Part shown: positions 26,706 through 39,644 of the stretch, piece after piece
Position numbering within the stretch: position 1 is the stretch's first letter
How the letters are laid out: each line of letters begins with the position of its first letter
From: Vespa crabro
Taxonomy: Eukaryota > Arthropoda > Insecta > Hymenoptera > Vespidae
Length of the DNA: 64,000 bases
Assembly: GCF_910589235.1 (NCBI RefSeq)
Contig: NC_060978.1
Location: 2,811,877-2,875,876 of the forward strand
Direction of reading: 5' to 3'
Translations under genes and position numbers: made by a program
Notes under the pieces: generated by a model
What the model saw: only the letters and a program-made list of their open reading frames with translations
What the model was told of the DNA's origin: nothing
Databases searched by the model: none

Positions 26706-27282
26706 GAGAGAGAAAATTTAGCTTCTCATTCCGATTATTTTCTAAGCTACCGTTTATCCTCAATCGTATCATCGCTCGATCCCTTCTGCTCTACCAACTT
26801 CCATTTCTTTCTTCCGTCTAACTTCCACAATTCATCATTAATTATATGGAAGCAAAGGTTTTTAAAAAGATTCGATAAATCGTTTCTTATCTTTCAAGTT
26901 CGATAGTTTTGAACGAAAGAGAACGCGAAAGAAAACGAAAGACGAATAAAATGTGATTATTCTCTTTTTTCGAACAGTCAGAAGTGCATCACAGAAGATA
27001 ACGAGACACTCGACGTACAACTTCTATCGACGATGACGACAACGACAACGACAATGACGGCAACGGGGACGACTACGACAACTACGACGTTGGATTGAAG
27101 GTGTTCCACTTTTTATATCTCGTTTTTTTTTTCTTCAATTCCTCGACCTCGATTACCTATTTATTTTAGATGTATACACCTATACATAGGTACACACAAT
27201 CACGGAGGAAGTATGTAAGTATCGAGAAAGAGGAGGAGTTCATGCCTTCTCTCTGGGATCGATTTATCTCGTTGAGAAAAAA

Positions 27283-27331
<49 letters not shown>

Positions 27332-27536
27332 AAAAGGACATGGCATAGAAAAGAAAAAGAAGGATCGTGCTTACGGATGCACAAAACCACCCCCATCCTT
27401 TCTTCGCAGTCTCTCCTTTCCTTTATCTCTTTATTTCTATCTCTATTTTTCCCCACATACATCTACATATACACGTACGAGTTTATCCTTCTCTATTTTT
27501 TGTTCTCCTTCCTTCTCAACCTTCTTCCCTCCCCCC

Positions 27537-27571
<35 letters not shown>

Positions 27572-28188
27572 CCTTCCCCCAGAGAGACTATGCAAGAATA
27601 CTGAAAATGTAAAGTGAAGTAAAGGTGTTCGTCAGCTGGAGACAACCGAACGTATGCACTTTTTCTATTGAGGACGAACAAATTTCTCATGTGCCTTGGT
27701 TGTACTCGTTGGTAGTGCAACTATAATGGCTCTACAGAATATACTTATATATAGTATACTTAAGTATCCACGTGCGTGCATGCGCACGATAGTACGACGT
27801 AGTAGATTGCGTCTTTATGCCATAAGAACGGATCAACTAAAATAAAAGACGAGGTTTCACAGCTCGAAGTGAAAGTCATTTTGAAGCGACTACCGTGTTA
27901 CACATAAAGAGACACATATATCCACCCTCGGAATCGCGTCGTTTGACTTCTTTTTCTCCTTCAACCCACAGAGAATTCTCTTCGATTTCGTAGATGTACT
28001 CGCCGATTTCGTTTCGGAAGGAAATCACTTTACGACGATGGAATCTTCGTTTCGAAGGAAATCGAGTAAAGGAAGAGAAACGTCTTTTCTCGTCAAGAAA
28101 CGTCTTTGTCTTCGAACGAAAGGAATCGAAAGAAAACGAGGAAGCGTCGAGTGAATCGGATTTAAAAGGTGTAAGTGTATATATGTAT

Positions 28189-28190
<2 letters not shown>

Positions 28191-28239
<49 letters not shown>
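28191..28239. repeat. (AT)n microsatellite, about 49 nt
   Basis: Uninterrupted AT repeat; a second ATATAT/CACACA tract follows at 28275-28320. Confidence 0.95.
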
Positions 28240-28242
<3 letters not shown>

Positions 28243-29864
28243 CCTCTGTATCCGATGAAATCATATCACTGCATATATATGTATATATATATATATATAT
28301 AGACACACACACACACACACAATTATTATCTATTATTTATAAGAAAAGGGATTAACAAACAAGTAGAAAAGAAAAATATAATCTAATAATCCGATGTAAT
28401 TATTCCCTTTTCGGTGGGTTTATACAATATGGCTTTCAAACTAATATTAAATATAAATAAGTAAATAATCGGAATAATAATTGAACGTATAATCGTTATC
28501 TGTTATTTCATTTTAATTCCTATTAGAGATAACTATCTTTCACATTATAATATGTTAACTAACGTTAATTCGATGATTCTCAGGCAATCTAAAAAATAAA
28601 TATGTAATCGGCTAAACAGTTTGAATATTAAACGAACATGCAATCGTTATCTATTATCTCGTTTTACCTCTTGTTGGAAATTCCCATGTTCGATTATAAT
28701 ATGTTAATTAATGTTAATGCGGTTTGTATATGTATACAAAAGATAGACTTCATCGATTAATCGATAAATCGTCGATATTATATAACTTCGTTTTATTTGC
28801 CCGATTAATTACGAAGGACGTCCTTTTATTATCTATGGAAAATCAAATATCTAACGATTTCTCGATCATAGGTGGGATTAAACACGTGAGAAGATAGGAA
28901 ATAATCGAAGCTTTTCTTTGGATTTGCCTGATCCTGTAACATCGAATCCTATAACAACGAACAATTGTTAAAGCTATACCGCAATATAGACGGTATCTAA
29001 TATGGTGAATCTAATATCGGGACTATATAATATAAAGTTCGTAATCGGTTAACAATCCCATCGGATTACTAAGCTTCTAGAGCTGGCTTTATTCGTATGA
29101 ATCGTGGATATGCTTCGCAACTATCGTAAACGTAAATTCAAAGACGAGGAAGAGTACGACGAGGGGTTTGATAACAATACCCAAATAACAATTGCAACAT
29201 GTATTCGTATATGTTACATATACATAAATAAAAGTCTTTTGTTAAAGAAACAGATGAATGATCGTATACATCATTCGAAAAGTTTTTAATCTTTTAAAAA
29301 CAAAAAACAAAACAAAAAAAGAATGACAGATGAGTTTTCATTTTGAAAAATTTAGACACTCGGAAAATCGTATCACTCGAAAGAAGGATTAGAAAGAAAA
29401 AAAAAGAAAAAAAAAAAAAAACAGAAGAAAAGGAGAAAAAGATCTATTGTTTTCGACGGGAGCCAAGGGATGCATCAATTTCATAATACCCTTAATGTAC
29501 GAAAGTAGAGGAATAATACAACGATCTTATTCCGTTAGAAAGACAATTCAATTTGACCTAGACGTACGATAAAGTAGCGGTTGGAAAACGAAGGATAATT
29601 ACAGATCCATGATGCATTATGAATGCCCGATGAAATCTCGCAACGTAGATTTTCACAGCCGAAGGTTTTCGCAACCTTCCGATCGCAATTAGCACAGAAG
29701 CAGTTATTATTTCAACGTAACATAAAAGTTAATAGGAATCATCGATAACCTTCTTCGTCAATCACTGCAACGCAATTAATTTCACAAGTATTTGATATTG
29801 TACACATTCCGTTAATTCCATATAATTTAATTTTTTTTTCGTCTCTACAAAAAATAATATAACG

Positions 29865-29902
29865 TGAAACTCTTATGGTATAATTATATCATAAGAGTTT
29901 CA
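29865..29902. other. 38-nt near-perfect palindrome / hairpin
   Basis: TGAAACTCTTATG pairs perfectly with CATAAGAGTTTCA. The centre TATAATTATA is itself palindromic, leaving only a G/T mismatch on each side. Half of it (TCTTATGGTATA) recurs directly at 29905-29916. Confidence 0.85.
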
Positions 29903-30800
29903 AGTCTTATGGTATATTTAGCTAACATTAACCTTGTAATATAAACTAATAATTAATTTGACGTGACAAGAAACTAAATATTAATAAAAAAATTGAAAAA
30001 AAAAAAAAAATAAAAAAAGAGAGAGAGAAAAGCATGAATACAGGAATAGATAACTTCAAAGTTACATGGTATTATAAAGGATTAACAGAATAAATAAGAT
30101 AGATTATCGAACATGGAGCATCTATTATTCAGATATTTTTCGAGACGATCATCACGAATCATTCACGAATTCATTAAGTACTCGTATAAGTTCGAACCTA
30201 TCGTTAATATTTATTCACTAACAACAGATCTATCTAGTCGATGGAAGCCTATGAGTGATCATTAAAAAAGATACAAATGACCCTAATAGCAAACACGCAA
30301 TGCAAAAATCTTTTTCTTCGAGCATTCTCAGTGAAATTACGTAACTAAAATTTTTACGAGAATTTTCATTCCGACTACGGGAAGTATCGCTCGCGAGTGT
30401 CTTTTATCTCTTTGAATGACAAGAAATAAAAGTTGGAATAAAACTAGAGACCAATAAAAGTTTAAAGAACGAAGGGTACAATATCGAAATAAACTAAAAG
30501 ACAATAAACTTGAACACATGAAAGAGTGAAAGACGGAAAGACAGAGAAAAAGAGAGAAAAGGAGAGAGAGAGAGAAATTAATTAACAAGTGATTCGAACG
30601 ATTTGCCTATGGAGACAACGTTACGTATCGTACAATTTCGATCGATTGAATGATCGAGTACCGAAAGAGTACTGAGATATCTCTATATTTCTTTCTCTTT
30701 CTCCTGTAATCAACTTACCGCTCGTAATGGTATCGATCCAACGATCGCAATAAGAGATAACGATTTGACATAAGAGATAATCCTTTTGATCCAGATTCGG

Positions 30801-31114
30801 ATTCATTTACGTACTATATCGAAATCCTTTTGCTCGTAAGAATTAAAAAGAGAGAAGATAAAGAAGACAAAAGAAAACAAAAATATTGCAAAAACGAGCC
30901 CCTCGACGAATTTTGGTGTCGCTTTTTGTGAACGGGTTGCACGGGTTTCCTTCCTCGCTCTTTGAAACTCTTTTTTTCTCCTTTTTTTCCTTTTCTCTCT
31001 CTCTCTCTCTTTTTTTTTCCTTCACATAGAGGTATCTTTTGTCGAGAACACATACGGACGTCCCCAAGCGGGACGACCTGTCTCGTTACGACACTGTCAG
31101 TTGCGAAGAAGGAA

Positions 31115-31160
<46 letters not shown>

Positions 31161-31536
31161 GCAGAGAGAGAGTCAAAGCTATATAGAACGCAGAAGAGCG
31201 AAAAGAGATCGGAGAAGGGAGATGGTGTAGCGACAGAGACTAGACAGTGAGAGAGAAAAAGAGAGAGATCCGACCCGACCCTTCCAACCCTTTCCCTCAC
31301 TTCTACCTTTTGTTTTTATTTCTTTCTAACCCGAAGCACAGAACGGAGCAACGGAGCCCACGCTTTATCCAGAGCCTGGCCGCATCCGTCTCTCGGCAAC
31401 GGTACATTCTCTTCTCCCCAATCCAGCTCCCACCCCCATCTTTTCTCCTCAACCTTCTTCTCGACTAAACAGGTTCTCATGTCACGCCGCGCCGGTTCAA
31501 CTGTGGTGGACTGGTCTGGGATATACCGCGAGCACC

Positions 31537-31590
<54 letters not shown>

Positions 31591-31640
31591 CACTCTCGCG
31601 GAACTAGAAAACAAGGCCTGAGTCATTGTAGACACCGGAG
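30801..31640. other. GC-richer island flanked by (GA)n tracts
   Basis: Between GA arrays at 31119-31154 and 31539-31589 lies a complex, GC-richer stretch. On the + strand CTTCTTCTCGACTAAACAG at 31454-31472 reads as a fair 3' splice site before GTTCTCATGTCACGCCGCG. The frame from ATG 31479 gives about 20 ordinary codons and then Arg/Glu repeats. It may be a noncoding exon or a promoter; no protein is recognised. Confidence 0.35.
31539..31589. repeat. (GA)n microsatellite, about 51 nt
   Basis: Uninterrupted GA repeat directly after GAGCACCAGG. Confidence 0.95.
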
Positions 31641-33516
31641 CCCTTCGTTGTCTACTTTAATTTTACTAGGACTGATAGACGTAAACCAGATCAACTAGAG
31701 AGATTTTACATTCTCGATATATCGCACGTTCGCATTTAACCGATCATAAAAAAGTTTCTACCTTTGGTACTAATCGAAATTGTCGTGTTATTAATTAATC
31801 TTTTTCTTTTGTTTTTTTCTTTTTTGTATTAACGATAAATATCATTGACTCTTGTATTATCGGGAAATTGAACGATTTATATCGTATCGAAGAAAATTAT
31901 ATTCGTACTCTCTGTAAAATTCGACGATATCTAAAACGAATTAATTTATCGTTATCGCCATTTCTTCGATCATTATAAGAAATAACGATGACACTGTTTC
32001 TATATATGTAAATTTTATAAAATAAAAATTCTTACTTGGATTTTATCCTTTTCATCGAGAGCTCATGAAACGATAAAATATATACGCTTAAAGAATAATT
32101 CTTAACGTTTTACCTCGAAAGACCCCGTATTACAGTTGAAATGAAAATTCTCTTCTCGATTATAAACTCGAATGAAAAAAAAAAAAAAAAAAAAACTTTA
32201 TCGTGAATTTATTAGAAACATCGAGTGCGATGCGATTCTATCCTACTATATACTATGCCGTAAAGCTCTTTCGTTCGAAGGAACGAACTCTAAAAGTTGC
32301 ACCGGGATCTCTACGTCGAAACAATTAAATCGCGTGGTCCCTATAAATTTATTGAACAACCGAGCACCATACCAAAGCTTTTCTTTCGTAGAGAATTAAA
32401 CGAATTTCAGGATCACCATTGGCTCAGCTTTTGTCTTTGGATTAACCGTAGCAAAAGTGAGAGAGAGTATAAATTCGATCGTCGAATTGGAGAGATTTTA
32501 TAAAAGCCAAGCTACGCTTTTATCCATCCTTTTACTATTCCTTTTCCCGCGATAAAAGGATTTAAAAATTACCACTAATTCCGATATTTCTCAATTTCTT
32601 TCTCTCTTTCTCTCTTTCCTTCTCCTTCTCTCTCCTTATCCTTTTCTAGTTTATTATTCCATCTAGTGTCGAATATAAAGTCGATAAGAATCGACCTCGA
32701 CTTTTCGAGAAAGATCAGCATATCGGAGCTTGTCATCATCGAGGAGTCTCGTATCTCTAATAAAATCTCAATAAATATTTTCAATGGCGTAGCATTCTAA
32801 CCTTGATCTTCGAAAAATAAAGGAGAAAATTGGGAAGAAGAGAAGGAGGAGGGTGAGACAGAAAGAAAGGAACTATTTCGTAACGCCTAAGGGTATGCCA
32901 GATTCGGCACGAAAAGACTCTGAGACTTGCATGTCCTTTGCATTTCAAAATCGTATCGAATCAAATCCATATTTCATGCACGATCCGAAGGACGAAGACG
33001 AAGACACGAGTTACTCTCTATTTCAACCTTTTCTTCTACTTGCTCTCTCATATTCGTGAAGATTCCGCACGTTCCCGAGATTATTACCATATTCCATTTT
33101 GTTTTGTTCTGAAAACAATTCGCTTACCTCTCTCTCTCTCTTTCTCTCCCTCTCTCTGTCGATATATGACAACACGAAAATGTAAGAAAGACAGAGAATC
33201 GAAATTTTGAACGACAAATATATGCGCGTATATAACAGCAAGCTAGTTTTGCATTTTTGTCAGTCATCTTGGACATGAATTTTTTGTCTTTTTCTTTTCT
33301 CTCTCTCTCCCTCTCTCCCTCTCTCTCTCTTTCTCTGTCTGTCTGTCTCTTTCTCGTCGTCTCTCTTATATCATCTATATTTCGAATTCCAGGATAAAGA
33401 ATTCATCCGATTCTGTCAGAATGAAAGTTACGAGGAATCAAGAATTTTCTACATCTACGCTGAGACAGCAGGAAACTGAGAAATACGGAGAAGATGAGAA
33501 GTGGAAAGAGACGATA

Positions 33517-33520
<4 letters not shown>

Positions 33521-33556
<36 letters not shown>
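33521..33556. repeat. (TA)n microsatellite
   Basis: Uninterrupted TA repeat of about 36 nt. Confidence 0.95.
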
Positions 33557-33557
<1 letters not shown>

Positions 33558-33979
33558 CTACATATTGAAATAGCGTCCTTTAAAAGCGACATAACGGAGA
33601 CCGCAATACATATTATTATATAATAAATACAAGAATGCCACGAACGATAAAAGGATCGCGCTTATAAGAACGTGGGAAAAGAAAATAGACATTAAGATAA
33701 GCCGAATAAAGTACAAAAGAAAAAGACAAAAGAAAGATGAAATAGAAGAAAAGAAAAAAAGAAATAAGAGACATATGAAAAACCTTGGAACGAGAGATAG
33801 AATTAATCCTTTGTTTTCATTGACATTTTGTACAACTCATTTAACTCGTGCCATTAAACGATCAGATGTCAGACAATATATAATATAAAGATTCATTGAA
33901 ATTATTCTATGTGAAAACAATTTAACGATGGATATCGTCAATGATAAACTTTGACATTTAATACAAGTTACACACACAT

Positions 33980-34011
<32 letters not shown>

Positions 34012-34315
34012 GCATATTAAAAAGTGTTCGCATTCTTACGTTTAAAATGCACGCGAATGACATTCCTAAATTTTTCCTTGTTCCAATCGATACAACATTT
34101 AAGAGAATTCTCTTTGTAGATGATATAAAATCTTTCTTTCTTCTTGACGCTTCGATGCATTCAAAATTTAGCTACTTTTTCGTAGTAGAGTCGGATTGAA
34201 TCGTTCATTTTAATATTCCACCCATTCCTCCAGGCATATAATAATAAACCGTTACTAAATGGCTATTTGAGGCAAGAGATAGTAAGAACGATACAACGAG
34301 ATGGAGGTGGAAGAG

Positions 34316-34325
<10 letters not shown>

Positions 34326-34362
<37 letters not shown>
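34326..34362. repeat. (GA)n microsatellite
   Basis: Uninterrupted GA repeat followed by A/G-rich sequence to 34575 that is almost free of pyrimidines on the + strand. Confidence 0.9.
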
Positions 34363-34365
<3 letters not shown>

Positions 34366-34738
34366 GAGATTGAGGGCAGGGGAGAAGGAAAGATATAGCG
34401 TGGTCGGGGGACTAGTTAAATTTAAAGGTGGAGGAAATAAAGCAAATAGAGAAAGAGAAAAAGGAGATAAGGATAAAAAGGATAAACGAGAAAGAGAAAG
34501 AAGGGAGAAAAAGCAAGGGACAGGTAGACACGTACAGAAAGAGGGAGGGGGGGAAGGGAGAGAAACAGAGAGATAGACAAACACGGCCTTGGTTGAAATT
34601 TCAACGAAGCTGGAACGTTTTCACGCGAAAATGTCCACCGCGATGGTAGGAACGAGCGACGCGGAAGGAAGCTGATTTTCCACGGTCTACCGAGGGTGAA
34701 ACGATTCGCGGAAATTGAGGAGGAAGAGGAGGGAGAGG

Positions 34739-34826
34739 TATAAAGCCGACCCTTCGGCGTACGACGTACCGATGGGTGAGGCCATCTCGAGCGAAGGGTG
34801 CATCCTCTCATACCGATCGGCCGATC
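34739..34826 (+). promoter_or_regulatory. Possible TATA promoter within a GC-rich island
   Basis: GGTATAAAGCC places a TATA box at 34739-34745 amid GC-rich DNA. About 30 nt later comes ACCGATGGGTGAGG, which offers an ATG (34771) and a donor-like GTGAGG. The palindrome GATCGGCCGATC lies at 34815-34826. The ATG frame closes after 17 codons. Confidence 0.3.
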
Positions 34827-35855
34827 TTTCCCAGTAGCTACTATATACATTCATTCTGTCCTCTCTCCTTTTCTTCCTCTCTCTGTCTCTCTCTCTCTCT
34901 CTTTGTCTCTCACACACACTTTCTTTTTTGCACGCCCTCGCAGTAAAAATATTTTTAAACTCGCTGCAGCTGCGACGACGATTCACGAGAAGATTTCACA
35001 TGCAGGGAATCTTTTCGACCGGAAAGTAATCTCTTTTTCTCTTCTTCGTTTTTTTATTTTCTTTCTTATTCTTTTTTTTTTTTTTTTGCTTTTTCGTCCA
35101 CATAAATTCGTCGCCAGGGTTAGTCGTTAAAGGCGACGAACAATTTCCCCATCCCCTCCACAAAAAAAAAAGAAAAAAAAAAAAAGATGAGAAATAAAAA
35201 AGTATTCCGTGCGTAATGATAATACGTTAAAATTCGTCGAATATTGAAGAAGAAAAAAAGTAAAAAATAAATGTACACGCGTTTTCTACGAATACTATTC
35301 CATTTTCAAATGTTCCTCCCGGTATTACTAATATTTTCATTGTCTAAAAAGAAACAAGAGATTCTCGTCATGTTTTCATAAAGAAGAAAAAGAAAAAGAA
35401 TGTAATAAATAAATGAAAAGGGAAGAAAGAAAGCAAATGGGAAAAACGTTTAAAGGAAAATGGAAGAATGGAAGAAATGGGAAAAAGAGTAGATACACAT
35501 CTTGGTAAATCTCTTATCCTCGATGAAAAATAAAATAACTCACGATCGCGTGTCCCGTATTGTAAGGACTGAAAAATAAAAAGACACGGATATGGATAAA
35601 GATAAAGATAAAGACAAAGATAAATATAAAGATGGAGAAAGAGAAAGGGAGGGGCAAACAGAAGAGACAGAGAGAAGTTACTTGAAGGAGTAAAAATCGA
35701 GTCGGCAGTTTGTAGAGATCTTGCGAGAATGGGCGAACACGTGGGAAAGCCTTCTCTCGCAAGAACATTGCAGTCGTGAACAAAACCTTTCTCCGTGAAT
35801 GGCCTCGCCTCAAACACTACCACCTTGGATCGACTCTACGAACTTTTCTGGAGCG

Positions 35856-35886
<31 letters not shown>

Positions 35887-36858
35887 TAGATGTGTAGATA
35901 CATACATATTTATGCATATATATGTGTAAGTACTTATATGCCAAGCCCCGTTCCCACTCGCACAAGAGAACCCTTCCACCAACCTTCGGTCAAAATACTT
36001 TCCCGTCGATCTCTCTAACTCTTAGAATTCTAGGATCAATCGAGGCCTCGAGATTTGACATTTGACCTCCTTCGTTTCAAGTTCCATGAGTCTTTTGTTA
36101 GTCGTATAACTTGCCAAACGATTTCGATAAATAACAATGCCCAAGAATTATCTATCGTGAATCTGATTAAAAATAAAATCTAATTGAACGTTTTTCACAC
36201 GTATTCATTCAATTTTCTTGTCTCTTTTTTTGTATACTTTTTATGCTTACAAAAAAAGAAAAGGACGAATCAGACGTCGATTCTTAAATAGATTCTGCCC
36301 GATGTTCTAGATTTCCTGCATGAATAATTTAGAAAAAAAAAAGAAGATAAAATGAAGAAAGGAAAAAAAAGGAAACAAAAAAAAAGGAAAAAAAACGAAA
36401 AGACAAGAGCTTTAAATAAGATTTGCTTTACTCGTATATTATATGGCATATACACACATGTACTCATCCACCTACCTAAGCATACACACACACATGCACA
36501 GATTATATTTAACGAGCGTAGCAGGGGAAAACGTCGTTATGAATACGCATGGTCATCGATATGGATTGTCATGAATTAAGGTAATTTTCCTCTTTCCCGT
36601 CGCGGTACGTACACGACAGGATGATACCGCAAACGACGTAGTTACAAATCCGTCGACGTATCGAGTGATATTAAAGCGGAATAAAATTTGCATAATGCTT
36701 GTGTTTCATTAGCGTCCGCACTCTGCTCACGTACCGATACGCGCCTCCCGAAATTTTGATTCCGCTCATCCGCCGCTGTAATTTCCCTAGGAGCGAATCC
36801 AACGACGCGACAATGTCCGAGTAAAGAAATGAGATTTCGAACAACCTTTGAAAAACGT

Positions 36859-36859
36859 G

Positions 36860-36891
<32 letters not shown>

Positions 36892-36942
36892 GATAATGAT
36901 AATGACAATGATAATAATAATAATAGTAATAATAATAATAAT
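36859..36942. repeat. (TAATGA)n hexamer array with AAT tail
   Basis: About eight TAATGA units, then GACAATGATAATAATAAT. It is an array of TAAT homeodomain cores by composition. Confidence 0.9.
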
Positions 36943-37941
36943 GTCCTTGTTCTCGTTTTTCTTATTTATAGAGGAAGATAAAATAAAAACAAAAAAAGGT
37001 AAGGATAAAAGGAGACAAAAGAAGATAAAAATGCAATTGAACACATTGCTAAAATAGAATCGATACTATCGTTCGATGAGAATACATTTCGTTTGTATGC
37101 ACCTCTCGAACTAAATCGTACCTATAGAAAAAAAAAAAAAAAACTTCTACGAGTGTGCGAGAGACAGAAAGAGAGAGAAATAGAGAACAATCGTCAAAGT
37201 TCTGGTTGGAAAAGAGAGACGAAAAAAAAGGAGAAGGTGGAGAAACGAGATAGAACGATCACCACTCGTATCCGGTCTGCATCAGAGACGAGTAACTGCA
37301 TTTGCCAGCAACCGGTAATAAACTTTTATCTCGCGATATATCCCCACAAGTAAGTGAGAGAGAGGGAGAGAGAGAAGGGAGAAGCTATTTCTTTCTTTCT
37401 TTCTTTCTTTCACTCTTTTTCCACACCCGATTCTTTTCGTCCGAGCTTACGTACATCCATAGATAACTTTATCTCTTGCAATGTAATGCGCAGACGCACG
37501 TCACGTAGGATAAAACGCGCGTTAGCACGATGAAAAGAAGGGCTTCGTCCGCGTACGTCATGCCCGGAAGCTAAAAACTTTTATAGCATGTCACACGGAC
37601 ACACGCACACGCATACACATATATATCCAATTCGTATCACCTCGTTTATCATTATTGTAAGGAAGAAGAAGAAAAAGAGAATTTTTTCCTTCTTTCCCTT
37701 TCTCCTTCTTTTTTGCTCTCCATCTTTCTCTCTCCTCTATCGTTTTTATATCCTAATCTTTCCAATGGGATCACGAAACTATATAAAACACGTAAGTACA
37801 TTGCATAAGAATGAATTGAAATATTTGTTTTATCGTAATAAAGAAAATAATTGCGTAATGAGCTATTGCAAATTTACGCGTTGACCGATTGAAACGATAA
37901 AATAAAAATTACGATAAAATTTATCTTGTTATATAAAAGCG

Positions 37942-37943
37942 TC

Positions 37944-38007
<64 letters not shown>
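37942..38007. repeat. (TC)n-(TA)n compound microsatellite
   Basis: About 28 nt of TC pass without gap into about 38 nt of TA. Confidence 0.95.
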
Positions 38008-38009
<2 letters not shown>

Positions 38010-39604
38010 TTGCAATTATAATATAATAAATTTATTATGTTTCTAAGTTGTTTGTAAGTTGATAAAACTGAACGCTCATCGCAAACATATTGCGTATAAA
38101 GAAATGAACATAGAATAGAGAAGCGACGAATCATTGACAATGGAAAATGAAATAAAGTGACGCGAGTATTAGTGGCAGTTTAAACGTAGAACACGTGGTG
38201 GACGTCTGATGGACATTGGACATCCGTTGGAGAATTCGTTTACGTCCAACGAGACGAGAAGACAACACGGAACAAACCGAAACATTCACCACTCAAGCAC
38301 TCGAAGCATCCCGTTTAGCCCTTGTCGGTCAAGCTAAATTAGTAACGCGACCTGGGGCGTGTCTAACGAACTCCCACGAGAAAGAGAAAGATAGTTCAAC
38401 AAAGTTTCATGTTGTCGTCGTACGTTTTCTAAACTATGCACTGCTACCCGTTCGTGCCTAAGAAGGATGACTCTTCTAAAGTTTTTATCGTGACCTAGTT
38501 AACGAAACTTCGTCTTGGTATCCGTTAATGACCTCTCTTTAATATCCCTTCCTTTCGGAAATTTAACGAAGAAACGAGGAACATACCAATAACATTTTCT
38601 TCCTTCTAAATTTCAATTAAAAATAATTTCATATCATGTTTATATGTTTATATGTATATATATATATATGCGTGTAAATACATATTATCGAGGGGTTTTC
38701 TATTTACGTGGCCTACCAAGAATTCACGTGATAAAAGCGTCGTTTAACTGTGTACAAATACACACATATTACCATATAATATTAATATCAAAAGAGACAT
38801 GTACTGGTAAACCAGGAAACGCAAAAGCTTTGCCTTCCTTACCGAGTCTATATACGCAATCGTTACGCAAATCTCAAAGCATCCTCGAGAAAGAAACGCG
38901 AGCGTGGTTGGTTGACCATTGGTATGCAACTCGCGAGAACGCAAACTCGTGAGGCAATACCGCTTTTAAGTATTAGCTAGGCATTTGTTCGGATTTTATA
39001 CATGTATGTACGTATGTATGTATACGTATACATATATATATATACTATATATATATATCTATCGATAAGGATCGTTCAACGACGGTTTACTTTCCTATGA
39101 AATCGAGCGTGGCGGCCGAAGTCAACTGGAATCAGAATCACCTTGGCCCGCTTGAAAAGTTTTTCCTTCAATTTAATTTATAATACATTCGTGTAATCCC
39201 ATATGAATTAAATACTACGATAGAAACTACATTAAGACGATAGGATTTTTCTACGATAAGAGAAATAATCATTTTAAATAATAAATATTTCATAAATCGT
39301 AAAAATGATCGTTGTCTTACAATCTTAGTATCGTTTAACTTACGTATATACGTTTATGAAGCTTCATTCTTATTCGGATCGTCGGATAGAAAATAAATAT
39401 AAAAAAAATATCATCCTATTTATCTTCCTGTGAATTGAACGGGAACGTCATGCGAATTAATCGACGATCTATCGTAATGTCCTCGCTCCATAGTACGAAA
39501 TAAAAACATTCTCAACGATGTTATTTAGAGATAAGTCGTCCAATGAGATTCCGAATGAAATGTATTCCACTTGGAGGCCATTGTACGAGTCTCAAGCAGA
39601 AGGA

Positions 39605-39605
39605 G

Positions 39606-39642
<37 letters not shown>
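39605..39642. repeat. (ACG)n triplet repeat
   Basis: About 12 uninterrupted ACG/GAC units. CpG-rich triplets are unusual in most genomes but occur here several times. Confidence 0.95.

Positions 39643-39644
<2 letters not shown>

Larger units (their letters stand above)
26706..30800. other. Gene-free stretch
   Basis: GACGACAAC-type triplets (27030-27085), (GA)n (27290-27327), (CT)n (27538-27570), a long (AT)n (28191-28239) and CA tail (28302-28320). 28320-30340 is plain AT-rich DNA with one strong hairpin at 29865-29902. No exon supported. Confidence 0.55.
31641..36600. other. Gene-free stretch with a TATA-box island near 34600-34860
   Basis: AT-rich DNA with (TA)n at 33521-33556 and 33990-34010, CT-rich DNA at 33299-33365, (GA)n at 34326-34362, A/G-rich DNA 34430-34575, T-run at 35071-35087 and AAAGATA repeats at 35590-35630. 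The part 34590-34860 is GC-richer and holds TATAAAG at 34739-34745. No coding exon is recognised. Confidence 0.5.
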
